Shown here piece by piece: positions 22,387-28,289 of a stretch of DNA of 48,962 nt. Within the stretch, counting starts at the first letter, position 1, and each line of letters begins with the position of its first letter. Made by a program: the position numbers and the translations under genes. This stretch comes from a virus. The notes under the pieces were generated by a model that saw nothing but the letters and a program-made list of their open reading frames with translations, did no database searches and had not been told where the DNA came from. The stretch spans positions 1 through 48,962 of the IMG/VR virus record IMGVR_UViG_3300037119_006827; one strand, written 5' to 3'.

Positions 22387-22734
22387 CGCCGACGGCCCGA
22401 GGCTGAGGCGGTGCGGTGCGATAGGCCGGTAGAGCACGAGTACCGGGTCGTCGGGGCCCCATTCAGCGGAGCCGACCGAACCGTGCTCTACGGGTAGGCC
22501 GGTGATGTCGACCGTCCAGACGTCGCCGGTGCCGGTGGCGGGCGGTGCGTCCGACCATAGCCAGACGGCGCCGTTAGCGTCCGGGTCGTACTCGTCCGGG
22601 GCGGGCACGAGACCGTGCGCCCGGATGGACGCACGGACCGCGGGCGGTGCGATGTGGTAGGCGGTCGACGCCGGCGCCGTAGCGCCGTGGTCGGTCGGTA
22701 GGTAGGCGGCCGATGCGGCCGGCGCTAGGTGCAC
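22147..22734 (-). CDS. Small protein with ADP-ribosyltransferase/KptA-like N-terminal features
   Basis: 195 residues from GTG at 22734, leaderless (TATTCT six bases upstream). Residues about 25-45 read AYHIAPPAVRASIRAHGLVP, then GAVWLWSDA and PVLVLYRPIAPHRLSL. This is the pattern of small ART-like or RNA 2'-phosphotransferase-like actinophage proteins (conserved His after Tyr, helix, HGL, then an aromatic strand). The last 80 residues are Arg/Ala-rich and lie antisense to the HTH gene, so they may be a low-constraint extension. NAD-dependent activity is inference only. Confidence 0.6.
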   Translation of the reverse strand: MHLAPAASAAYLPTDHGATAPASTAYHIAPPAVRASIRAHGLVPAPDEYDPDANGAVWLWSDAPPATGTGDVWTVDITGLPVEHGSVGSAEWGPDDPVLVLYRPIAPHRLSLGPSASAGVDIGAGRQLALPEPIEELTESAGDAGLAAHHHGSDVDRTAGRTALRARRAAVANLRTHRPGLALHRRRATHRPDRV

Positions 22735-22740
22735 GGCGGA

Positions 22741-22746
22741 AGAATA
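22741..22746 (-). promoter_or_regulatory. -10 box TATTCT, leaderless start of ART-like gene
   Basis: On the minus strand TATTCT is followed by six bases (TCCGCC) and GTG at 22734. It is one of the few minus-strand examples of the spacing seen at the late genes. Confidence 0.55.
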
Positions 22747-23167
22747 CCACGGCGTAGTTACGGCCGTGTCATTTCGGCCGGCCGGCCGGCGCGCGCCGTG
22801 GTCGGCGGCCGCAATAGCGTCACTTGACGATATCGGCGGCCGGTACGGTGCGGCCGTGGTGGTCGGCGGCCGTTAGGCGTCGATTTAGGGACCGATTACG
22901 GCCGCCTAGGCATCGATACCGGCCGTGGTGGTCGACGCCGGCGCGCGGCCGTGGTCGACAACTAGAACGGCCGGCGCCGATGGCGCCGGCCGTGGTGGTC
23001 GGTACGTAGGGACGGCCGCGCGGCCGTGGTGGTCGGTCAATCGTCGGCCGTGGTGGTCGACGCCGGCGGCCGTGTCAGCTCGTGCACGGCGCGCCATCGG
23101 CCGCACCGTAGGCATCGGCCGCCGTGCCGATCAGACGCTAGGTAGGCATGGTCGGTCGGTCGCATGG
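22747..23167. repeat. Non-coding repeat array (iteron-like), CGGCCG-saturated
   Basis: About 420 bases with no convincing gene on either strand. The 15-mer CGGCCGTGGTGGTCG occurs exactly five times, starting at 22851, 22920, 22987, 23021 and 23045, all in the same orientation. Shortened versions occur near 22797 and 22945. I count about 18 CGGCCG hexamers between 22741 and 23160. TAGGGACCG (22886) and TAGGGACGG (23007) also occur. Iteron-like spacing suggests a protein-binding locus such as a replication origin or partition/regulatory site. Confidence 0.65.
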
Positions 23168-23908
23168 TCAGAAATCCTCGGTTTCTTCCGGCAGTAGATC
23201 GTTCCTACGTTGCCGGCGATGGGCGGCCGCTAGGTTGCCGGCCGCTTTCCGGTCTAGCTCGTGTCGATGGGCTAGCCATGCGATGGCTTGCAATTGGTGA
23301 GGGAGGATGCCAAACGACCGAGCTTCTGCACGGTAGGCGGCCGCTATCCATTGGTAGGCGGCCGCTCGTTCTAGGTACTTGTCTGACACGGCCGCCGATG
23401 GTGCGCCGATGCCGTAGAGCGCTATGGCTACGGCGTGCCGATCGATGGTCACGGCGCCGGCCGTGGTCGGTCGGTAGATGTTCGCAAAGAACGATCGGAC
23501 CTTACGGCCGCCGAGGATGTCGGCCGGCCGTGCGCCGTTCCGTATGGCGATGGCCTTGCGCACGTTCTCACCTAGTGCGCCGGCCGCCGTAATGGTCAGC
23601 TCATCTTCGCCGGCCGCCGTCAAACGAGCGGCCGCTACGTTGTCGACCCATCCGATTTGTGGCGAGAGTGCCGCAATGATTCCGGCGCCGGCCGCCGTGG
23701 TGATCGATGGTGATAGGTCGGCCGCTATCTCATGGGCGGCCGCATACCAACCCATACCGGCGTCAGCGTCGATATCGTCGGCCGCTAGTGCGGCCGCCGA
23801 GATATGGGCACGGAGGACGGCCGGCGCCGTAGCGCCGGCCGTCGCACGGCCGATGGCACGCTGACGGCCGCGACGGCCGCTCCCACGTGCTGGCGGAAGG
23901 AAGCTCAT
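23168..23908 (-). CDS. Actinophage HhH-GPD-like (DUF7178-type) protein
   Basis: 246 residues from ATG at 23908, overlapping the preceding stop (ATGA). A basic N-terminus (GSGRRGRQRAIGRA) is followed by a helical domain with IIAALSPQIGWVDNVAAARL, RKVRSFFANIYRP, VTIDRHAVAIAL and a long C-terminal helix pair (ILPHQLQAIAWLAHRHELDR). This order (ALSPQ...W, K-V-x-S-F-F-x-N-I, T-I-D-R-x-A) matches from memory a widespread actinophage family related to helix-hairpin-helix DNA glycosylase folds. No glycosylase activity is shown. A role in DNA base handling or modification is possible. Alanine pairs are mostly encoded as GCGGCC. Confidence 0.65.
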   Translation of the reverse strand: MSFLPPARGSGRRGRQRAIGRATAGATAPAVLRAHISAAALAADDIDADAGMGWYAAAHEIAADLSPSITTAAGAGIIAALSPQIGWVDNVAAARLTAAGEDELTITAAGALGENVRKAIAIRNGARPADILGGRKVRSFFANIYRPTTAGAVTIDRHAVAIALYGIGAPSAAVSDKYLERAAAYQWIAAAYRAEARSFGILPHQLQAIAWLAHRHELDRKAAGNLAAAHRRQRRNDLLPEETEDF

Positions 23909-24420
23909 GATTCGCCGGCCCAATCCTGAAAGCGGCCGCCGTGCGAAATCGATTCATGCGAGAGCCGACCGTTTGCCGTGGTGGTGGTGGCGCCACAAGC
24001 GGAACAAGTCCAGACGTAGGGCCGGACGGCCGGCCGTGGTGCCGGACCGTCGATGGCGGCCGGAACGTAGCTAGGCCCGATCACGTAGGTACCGCCGTCC
24101 GGCTCGGTCAGCCGGCCGCCGTCGTGCACGAGCCGGCCGATGCATTCCTGACCAAACGATTCCGCTAGTGCGATCAGCTCGCGATCTAGCGCCGGCAAAT
24201 CGGCCGCGTCGACCGTCAGCAGGATGGCGGCCGAATCCTCTTCGGTCCCTTCCCAAATGCCGCGGCCGTCGTACCGGCCGAGAACGGCGGCCGGCGCCGA
24301 TCGGTAGGCATCGGCCGCGATGGCTAGGGACTCTTTGAAGTCCAGCCAACTAACGGCGCTCATGGGCCGGCCGTCGATATTGCGGCCGATGGTCAGCAGG
24401 ATGGTTAGGTCGTTTCGCAT
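23905..24420 (-). CDS. Hypothetical protein with C-terminal zinc-finger-like motif
   Basis: 171 residues from ATG at 24420, preceded by GGAAACGAG. Region about 15-60 is helical (SWLDFKESLAIAADAYRSAP). An alpha/beta segment follows (AAILLTVDAADLPALDRELI, ALAESFGQECIGRLVHDGGR). The C-terminus has WTCSACGATTTTANGRLSH followed by another His, a C-x2-C...H-x4-H zinc-finger-like site. Function unknown. Confidence 0.65.
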   Translation of the reverse strand: MRNDLTILLTIGRNIDGRPMSAVSWLDFKESLAIAADAYRSAPAAVLGRYDGRGIWEGTEEDSAAILLTVDAADLPALDRELIALAESFGQECIGRLVHDGGRLTEPDGGTYVIGPSYVPAAIDGPAPRPAVRPYVWTCSACGATTTTANGRLSHESISHGGRFQDWAGES

Positions 24421-24422
24421 GG

Positions 24423-24799
24423 TCAGCTCGTTTCCGTGGTGGTGGTGGTGGTGGTGGACTGCCGGTAGGCACGGCGGCCGGCGCTACGTGGTCGAATCGT
24501 GCCGATGACGCGCCATGATCGGCCGTCGTACTGGTCGGCCGGCGTGACCACGTAGGCGTCAGCCGCCGTCGGCGTCAAGTAGCGCCGGCCGTACTTGGGA
24601 TGGTCGACAACGATCACGAGCGGCCGCCGAATCGACGCCGGCGCACGGCCGTGGTGGTGGTGGTGGTGGTGGTGGTGGTGGTCGGATCGATCAGCGTCCA
24701 GCGTGCGAAGTCCTGACGCCGGCGCCATGCGGCCGCCGATGAGGCGGCCGCCTCTTGGTTCCGGTCTCGCCGGCGAAGATCAGCGTACGTATCGGGCAT
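24423..24799 (-). CDS. Small gene split across two frames at a CCA repeat
   Basis: Reading starts at ATG 24799 (GGAAGGAAACCACC upstream). It gives a plausible N-terminus (MPDTYADLRRRDRNQEAAAS, then DFARWTLIDP) before a poly-Thr run from the CCA repeat, and stops at 24614. In the -1 frame, the same repeat encodes ten His and continues as RRPLVIVVDHPKYGRRYLTP, then WRVIGTIRP and a Thr-rich tail to 24423. The sensible protein therefore changes frame at the repeat. Explanations: programmed or repeat-driven -1 frameshift, a one-base sequence error, or two separate small genes. Function unknown. Confidence 0.45.
24437..24457. repeat. (TGG)7 microsatellite
   Basis: Seven perfect TGG units, read as a C-terminal Thr run (ACC codons) on the minus strand just before the stop at 24423. 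Confidence 0.9.
24652..24681. repeat. (TGG)10 microsatellite at a frame boundary
   Basis: Ten perfect TGG units directly after CGGCCG. It looks like an expansion of the CGGCCGTGGTGGT core found in the 22.85-23.06 kb array. The plausible reading frame of the surrounding minus-strand gene differs on its two sides. Confidence 0.9.
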
Positions 24800-24825
24800 G
24801 GTGGTTTCCTTCCGTGGTGGTGGTG

Positions 24826-24844
24826 ACTAGGGACCGTCCCTAGT
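24826..24844. promoter_or_regulatory. Perfect palindrome ACTAGGGAC-C-GTCCCTAGT (operator candidate)
   Basis: Nine-base arms with a one-base centre, 27 bases upstream of the ATG at 24799. A related palindrome, GGACGGTCC, lies at 25394-25402, about 29 bases upstream of the ATG at 25365. Equal placement before two starts suggests a shared repressor or activator. Confidence 0.5.
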
Positions 24845-24882
24845 GCTAGGCGGCCGGCGATGGGCCGGCCGCCGTGCACTAG

Positions 24883-25365
24883 TTACCGTCGTGGGCCGGT
24901 AGCGACTTCGATCGGCCGGTACTGGGCCGGCTCGCCGGCGTAGAAGTCGGTCGCGATGTCGACGGCGGCCGCCGTGGTGCTGTACCGCTCGAAGTGCACA
25001 TCGCCGGCGAGTAGTTCGACCACGTAGAGCGGGAGATCGGCCGCTAGGAAGACTTCGCCGGTATCGGGCACCCATACGGCCGCCGATGGGTCGAACGATG
25101 GCGCCGGCGCATCGATCAGCGTCAGGAATTCGGCCGGCCGCTCGTTCGTCCGGTAGCGGCCGTCGAAATGGTCAGCGAATCCGCCGAATTGGTGGCGGCC
25201 GTCGATTTCGACCGAGTAGGACGGCCGGCAGACGCGGCCGTCGACCGTGGTTTGCGTCACGACGATTTCGACCAGTACCGGGCCGATCACGTAGACGCCG
25301 GCCGAATTGTGGCCGGAAGAGCGGCCGATCATCTGACGCCGGCTGATCTCGGTGGTGGTTCGCAT
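24883..25365 (-). CDS. Hypothetical protein of the CGGCCG island
   Basis: 160 residues from ATG at 25365; further upstream codons in frame lie over the operator-like palindrome. Begins MRTTTEISRRQMIGRSSGHN. Beta-rich middle (YVIGPVLVEIVVTQTTVDGR, SYSVEIDGRHQFGGFADHFD) and an acidic-aromatic C-terminal part (ADLPLYVVELLAGDVHFERY). The alternating strands suggest a beta-sandwich or barrel. No known family. Confidence 0.65.
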   Translation of the reverse strand: MRTTTEISRRQMIGRSSGHNSAGVYVIGPVLVEIVVTQTTVDGRVCRPSYSVEIDGRHQFGGFADHFDGRYRTNERPAEFLTLIDAPAPSFDPSAAVWVPDTGEVFLAADLPLYVVELLAGDVHFERYSTTAAAVDIATDFYAGEPAQYRPIEVATGPRR

Positions 25366-25393
25366 GGTGGTCTCGTTTCTGTCGGGTTGGTAT

Positions 25394-25405
25394 GGACGGT
25401 CCCTA
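25394..25405. promoter_or_regulatory. GGACGGTCC palindrome with TAGGGACCGT half-site
   Basis: TATGGACGGTCCCTA on the plus strand. It shares its core with the 24826-24844 palindrome and sits in the equivalent position upstream of the 25365 start. Confidence 0.45.
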
Positions 25406-25450
25406 CCGCATGGCGGCCGGCGCACGGACGAGCCGGCCGCCTAGCGGTAG

Positions 25451-25726
25451 CTACCGGCCGGCCGTTGGGGTGATGCGGACGCTCTTGCCGACGATCCGGA
25501 ACGTTGACCCGGTGGGATCGGCGATGGCCTCGCCCTCGGTCAGCCGGCGCCGGAAGTCATCGACGCTATCGATGCGGACCGCCGGGCCGGCGCCAGCATT
25601 GTGCTGGGCCCACCGGTAGGCCAGGAGGTAGGACCCACGAGCGATGGTCACCCGCTCGTCACGAGTCGAGACCAGGAGGACGGCCGTAGATGAGTGCTGG
25701 GCTGGGGTGGTGCTGTTCGTTGTCAT
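25451..25726 (-). CDS. Small hypothetical protein, first gene of the island
   Basis: 91 residues from ATG at 25726 (in-frame GTG at 25735 possible). Begins MTTNSTTPAQHSSTAVLLVS; then ERVTIARGSYLLAYRWAQHN, DSVDDFRRRLTEGEAIADP and STFRIVGKSVRITP. Alternating strands and a helix suggest a small alpha/beta fold. It lies at the divergent junction with the late genes. No family recognised. Confidence 0.65.
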   Translation of the reverse strand: MTTNSTTPAQHSSTAVLLVSTRDERVTIARGSYLLAYRWAQHNAGAGPAVRIDSVDDFRRRLTEGEAIADPTGSTFRIVGKSVRITPTAGR

Positions 25727-25735
25727 GCGTTCCAC

Positions 25736-25993
25736 TCACCATAGAGGGCCCATGTTAGTCAACCCTAACGAGGCCGATTGTCACGAAGTTGCAACGTGAA
25801 TCACATCGATGTAGTTCGCGTCGACTGTCCACATTTCCACAGGGCGAGCCGAGGGGGGCGGCGACGGGGCGGGGCACCCCCCTTCGTGCCGGGCCCGCGC
25901 GCCCTAAGTTGGCGTCTCGCGGAGCTACAACATTTCCACCTGTAACTACCGCTGTGCGTTCCCCTCGCTCCCCCCTCCGGTACTCTGGTTCCC
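25736..25993. promoter_or_regulatory. Divergent intergenic region with DnaA-box-like sites
   Basis: 258 bases between the leftward island and the rightward late genes. CTGTCCACA and ATTTCCACA lie side by side at 25825-25841; the first has one mismatch from the actinobacterial DnaA box TTGTCCACA. The 10-mer ACATTTCCAC recurs at 25831 and 25930. A G-rich tract (GGGGGGCGGCGACGGGGCGG) follows at about 25852. TTGACT near 25763-25758 and TATGGT near 25742-25737 on the minus strand may be part of a promoter, though only 13-15 bases apart. Candidate origin or promoter region. Confidence 0.4.
25981..25986 (+). promoter_or_regulatory. -10 box TACTCT, leaderless
   Basis: TACTCT followed by seven bases (GGTTCCC) and GTG at 25994. 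Confidence 0.55.
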
Positions 25994-26065
25994 GTGAGCG
26001 TCGTCCAGGGTGTCCTGTGCATCCTCCTGCTGTGGGCTGTGATCGCCTGGTCTGCGAACCGGTGA
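25994..26065 (+). CDS. 23-residue membrane peptide
   Basis: GTG at 25994, seven bases after TACTCT. VSVVQGVLCILLLWAVIAWS then ANR and stop: essentially one membrane helix. Its start follows the same rule as the larger late genes, which supports it despite its length. Function unknown. Confidence 0.5.
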   Translation: MSVVQGVLCILLLWAVIAWSANR

Positions 26066-26068
26066 AGA

Positions 26069-26287
26069 GTGTCCCGCGGGCTACGCATTCGGATCGCTGT
26101 CCATGCCAGCGTCCTCTCGGTCTGGACCTCCCTCTCGATCTTCTGCCTGACCCCGGCTGGTTCTGGACTCGCAAACAGCGTGCCCTTCATCGCATTCGAC
26201 TCGAACTTCGCAATCGCCTACACGGCCATCAGTTCCCTAGAGGCTTTGTGGAGCGGGAGGAAGGCGGACCCGGATGACCCCGCATGA
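26069..26287 (+). CDS. Small membrane-associated protein
   Basis: 72 residues from GTG at 26069, three bases after the previous stop. Basic start (SRGLRIRIAVHAS), a hydrophobic segment (VLSVWTSLSIFCLTPAGSG), a second weaker one (IAYTAISSLEALW) and a charged end. Its end overlaps the next gene by 14 bases. Moderately convincing. Confidence 0.5.
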   Translation: MSRGLRIRIAVHASVLSVWTSLSIFCLTPAGSGLANSVPFIAFDSNFAIAYTAISSLEALWSGRKADPDDPA

Positions 26288-26510
26288 GGTGCTCGACCGC
26301 GCGTTCCCGCACGAGAGCAACCCCGACCCGCCGCTCCCGTGCCGCGATCCCAGGTGCAGCCCCGACACCTCGGCCCCTTCAACATGGGCCGCGATCCGGC
26401 CGTGCACGGACCCCGAGGGCCACCACCCGCTGAACGGCACCGACCTCCCGAACGTCCCCTATTTGCCGGGCGCGCCCGAGGCGGACACGACGGGTAGGGT
26501 GTTCTGGTGA
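26274..26510 (+). CDS. Small Pro-rich hypothetical protein
   Basis: 78 residues from ATG at 26274 with GGAGGAAGG upstream. Pro- and Asp-rich, with Cys in LPCRDPRCSPD and RPCTDPEGHH, and ending PEADTTGRVFW. The stop overlaps the next GTG (GTGA). The three Cys plus His residues might bind a metal. No family recognised. Confidence 0.6.
   Translation: MTPHEVLDRAFPHESNPDPPLPCRDPRCSPDTSAPSTWAAIRPCTDPEGHHPLNGTDLPNVPYLPGAPEADTTGRVFW
26495..26500 (+). promoter_or_regulatory. -10 box TAGGGT before the glycoside hydrolase
   Basis: TAGGGT, six bases (GTTCTG), then GTG at 26507. AGGG could also act as a weak Shine-Dalgarno, so this example alone is ambiguous. Confidence 0.55.
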
Positions 26511-27613
26511 CCTACTCGCCCGCCACCGAAGACGACCTCACCGCGCTCCGTCAGGCCGTCGCGACCCTCGAAGGTGTGCGCACGTCGTTCAGCGACATCG
26601 AGGGCAGTCTCGACCTGATCCATTCTCGGCTCTCGCAGCCGGCGCCCCCGCCTCCCCCGCCGGAACCTGCGCTACCGGCGGTGGGAGTCGTGGGTGGTTC
26701 GAGCTGGAACGGGCTCACCCCCGTGGCCCGGCAGGACGCCCTCGGACTGATGGCGCAGGCGGGCATCACCCACTTCCGGGTCGGCGTCCCCTGGTCCTCG
26801 GTTGAGCGCACGAAGGGCGTCTACGGCCTGGACCTCTACCGCACCCTGGTGCGCGAGGTCGTGCACGCGGGCCTGATCCCGGTCGCGGTCCTCGGCTACA
26901 CCCCGCCCCACTACCGCCTGCCCGGCGGCGATATGTTCTCGCAGCCCACGCCGGCGGGCATCGCGGCCTACCACGCCTTCTGCCTCGCCGTGTTCCGCGC
27001 GCTCGTGCCGCTCGGCTGCTTCCGCTACGAGGTGTGGAACGAGCCGAACCACGCCGGCCCTCCGGGCATGGCCCCCGTTAGCGCGAAGGTCCACGCCCAG
27101 CTCTGCTTCGAGGCACACACCGCTGCGGCCAACACGAGCCGCCACATCCGGCTCGTGGCCGGCGCGATCAGCCCCGCGCCGGACAAGCCGCCCTCGGCCG
27201 AGGGCGCGACGCTCTACCTCCAGAACACGCTCGCGGCCAAGCCCGGCTTCTTCGACTTCGTGGACGAGTGGTCGATCCACCCGTATCCGGGCCTGCGCGA
27301 CGGCAAGCCGAACCGCCTCCTCGACGGCTGGTTCTGGCGGCAGCAGTACGCGAGCATGCGGCCCCTCGTTCCCCAGCATGTCCCGATCAGCGCGACCGAG
27401 TGCGGCTTCTCCACGTTCGACATGACCGAGGAGCAGCAGGCGGCGGGCCTCGTGGACGCGATCCAGACGTGGCCCGAGGCGGGGCCCTTCTACATCTTCA
27501 ACTGGCGGGACTGGGGCCAGACCCCCGCGCGCGACAACCGCCAGGGCCTCGCGCGCCTCGACGGCACCCTGCGCCCCGCGTACTTCGCGGTCAAGAACCT
27601 GCTCACCGGATAA
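26507..27613 (+). CDS. Glycoside hydrolase, clan GH-A type, with N-terminal stalk
   Basis: 368 residues. Residues 1-45 form a helix (DDLTALRQAVATLEGVRTSF), then a proline linker (PAPPPPPPEPALPA), then a TIM-barrel-like domain from about 58. The acid/base motif YEVWNEPNH carries Glu179 and the nucleophile strand ISATECGFS carries Glu298. The spacing and motifs match retaining clan GH-A glycosidases (GH5/GH39-like). Late position and the stalk-plus-enzyme layout suggest a virion-attached or released depolymerase acting on host surface glycan. The substrate cannot be read. It is not the endolysin, which is separate at 4903. Confidence 0.8.
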   Translation: MTYSPATEDDLTALRQAVATLEGVRTSFSDIEGSLDLIHSRLSQPAPPPPPPEPALPAVGVVGGSSWNGLTPVARQDALGLMAQAGITHFRVGVPWSSVERTKGVYGLDLYRTLVREVVHAGLIPVAVLGYTPPHYRLPGGDMFSQPTPAGIAAYHAFCLAVFRALVPLGCFRYEVWNEPNHAGPPGMAPVSAKVHAQLCFEAHTAAANTSRHIRLVAGAISPAPDKPPSAEGATLYLQNTLAAKPGFFDFVDEWSIHPYPGLRDGKPNRLLDGWFWRQQYASMRPLVPQHVPISATECGFSTFDMTEEQQAAGLVDAIQTWPEAGPFYIFNWRDWGQTPARDNRQGLARLDGTLRPAYFAVKNLLTG

Positions 27614-27616
27614 CGT
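27611..27616 (+). promoter_or_regulatory. -10 box TAACGT overlapping the stop codon
   Basis: The TAA stop of the glycoside hydrolase is the first half of TAACGT; six bases (ACGAGC) later comes ATG 27623. No AGG/GAG element is present, so this is not a Shine-Dalgarno. Confidence 0.65.
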
Positions 27617-27622
27617 ACGAGC

Positions 27623-27754
27623 ATGGCGCTCCTCATCGGCCTCGTCTTCGTGCTCTGCTACCTGCTCACGGGGTGGACGATCTTCAACGTCCTCGCGATC
27701 ACCATGTTCCTCGTGTGGGTCCTGGCCGTGCTGTGGGACGTCTTCGTGGACTGA
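27623..27754 (+). CDS. 43-residue two-pass membrane protein
   Basis: ATG at 27623. MALLIGLVFVLCYLLTGWTI then FNVLAITMFLVWVLAVLWDV and FVD: two membrane helices with almost no loops. It lies between the glycosidase and small virion genes. It could be a late membrane protein acting with lysis or virion release. Too short for most gene finders. Confidence 0.6.
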   Translation: MALLIGLVFVLCYLLTGWTIFNVLAITMFLVWVLAVLWDVFVD

Positions 27755-27759
27755 GCTGC

Positions 27760-27765
27760 TAGCCT
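27760..27765 (+). promoter_or_regulatory. -10 box TAGCCT, leaderless
   Basis: TAGCCT, seven bases (GGCGGCC), ATG at 27773. Confidence 0.6.
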
Positions 27766-27772
27766 GGCGGCC

Positions 27773-28093
27773 ATGCCCTTCGCCGTCCGCAAGATCGCCA
27801 TTGCTGCCGACACACCCGTGCAGGTCGCTGGCCGGGACGTCGCCTCCACCACCCTCGTCAACACCAAGGCCCGCTCGCTGACGGTGAAGCTGAACTTCAT
27901 CCCGACCGCCGGCGAGGCGCTCGTCACGATCAACGACACGAGCGCCGGCGCGATCGACGGGTACCCGCTCCCGAGCACCGACGCCGACGACCCCAACGTC
28001 TTCCAGGGATCGGACGACATCAGCCTGATCGCCGACGACGCCCTGTGGCTGTACGCCACCGAGGCCGGGACGCTCTACGTCCTGGTAGTCTGA
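27773..28093 (+). CDS. Small beta-rich late protein
   Basis: 106 residues, leaderless. Begins MPFAVRKIAIAADTPVQVAG, then strands LTVKLNFIPTAGEALVTIND, DDISLIADDALWLYATEAGT and a final LYVLVV. The pattern is that of small phage beta-sandwich virion or decoration proteins. Location upstream of terL fits a structural or head-decoration role, not proven. Confidence 0.7.
   Translation: MPFAVRKIAIAADTPVQVAGRDVASTTLVNTKARSLTVKLNFIPTAGEALVTINDTSAGAIDGYPLPSTDADDPNVFQGSDDISLIADDALWLYATEAGTLYVLVV
28086..28091 (+). promoter_or_regulatory. -10 box TAGTCT overlapping the stop codon region
   Basis: TAGTCT ends within the TGA stop of the previous gene (28091-28093); seven bases later is ATG 28099. Confidence 0.6.
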
Positions 28094-28098
28094 TCCCC

Positions 28099-28287
28099 AT
28101 GCCCGCCACGAAGCCGCTCCGGCCCTCACCCTCCGCTCCCGCCAAGGAGCTTCCCGACCCGCCCGCCGCGGATGCGACTGACGACGTGATCTACGTCCTC
28201 AGCCTCACCGTCACGGGTGCCGACACCGCCGGTGGTTCGACCGCCGTCCTGTCGTGGGTCGAGAACGCTACGGACCTCACCCCGTAG
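28099..28287 (+). CDS. Small hypothetical late protein
   Basis: 62 residues, leaderless. Pro-rich N-terminus (KPLRPSPSAPAKELPDPP), then a beta hairpin (DVIYVLSLTVTGADTAGGST, AVLSWVENATDLTP). Resembles an anchor peptide plus short beta domain. No family recognised. Confidence 0.65.
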   Translation: MPATKPLRPSPSAPAKELPDPPAADATDDVIYVLSLTVTGADTAGGSTAVLSWVENATDLTP

Positions 28288-28289
28288 TC

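Noticed and set aside
22851-23059. CRISPR array
   Set aside because: Repeats are only 15 bases, spacing is irregular (24-69 bases), flanks are themselves repetitive, and no cas genes are present other than a Cas4-like phage nuclease far away.
22906-23115. Minus-strand frame with DHHGR repeats in the same array
   Set aside because: Again a direct translation of the DNA repeat; it lacks ribosome-binding or -10 signals.
22925-23197. Plus-strand frame with repeated RPWWS in the repeat array
   Set aside because: RPWWS is just the translation of the CGGCCGTGGTGGTCG repeat; there is no believable start signal and no fold-like composition.
24652-24681. A functional histidine-rich metal-binding protein encoded by the TGG repeat
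   Set aside because: The His run appears in one frame only because of the microsatellite; nothing else in that frame upstream of the repeat looks like protein.
25789-26277. 162-codon plus-strand frame in the divergent region
   Set aside because: Crosses the putative control region; Arg/Pro-rich, no start signal, and overlaps the better supported 25994 and 26069 frames.
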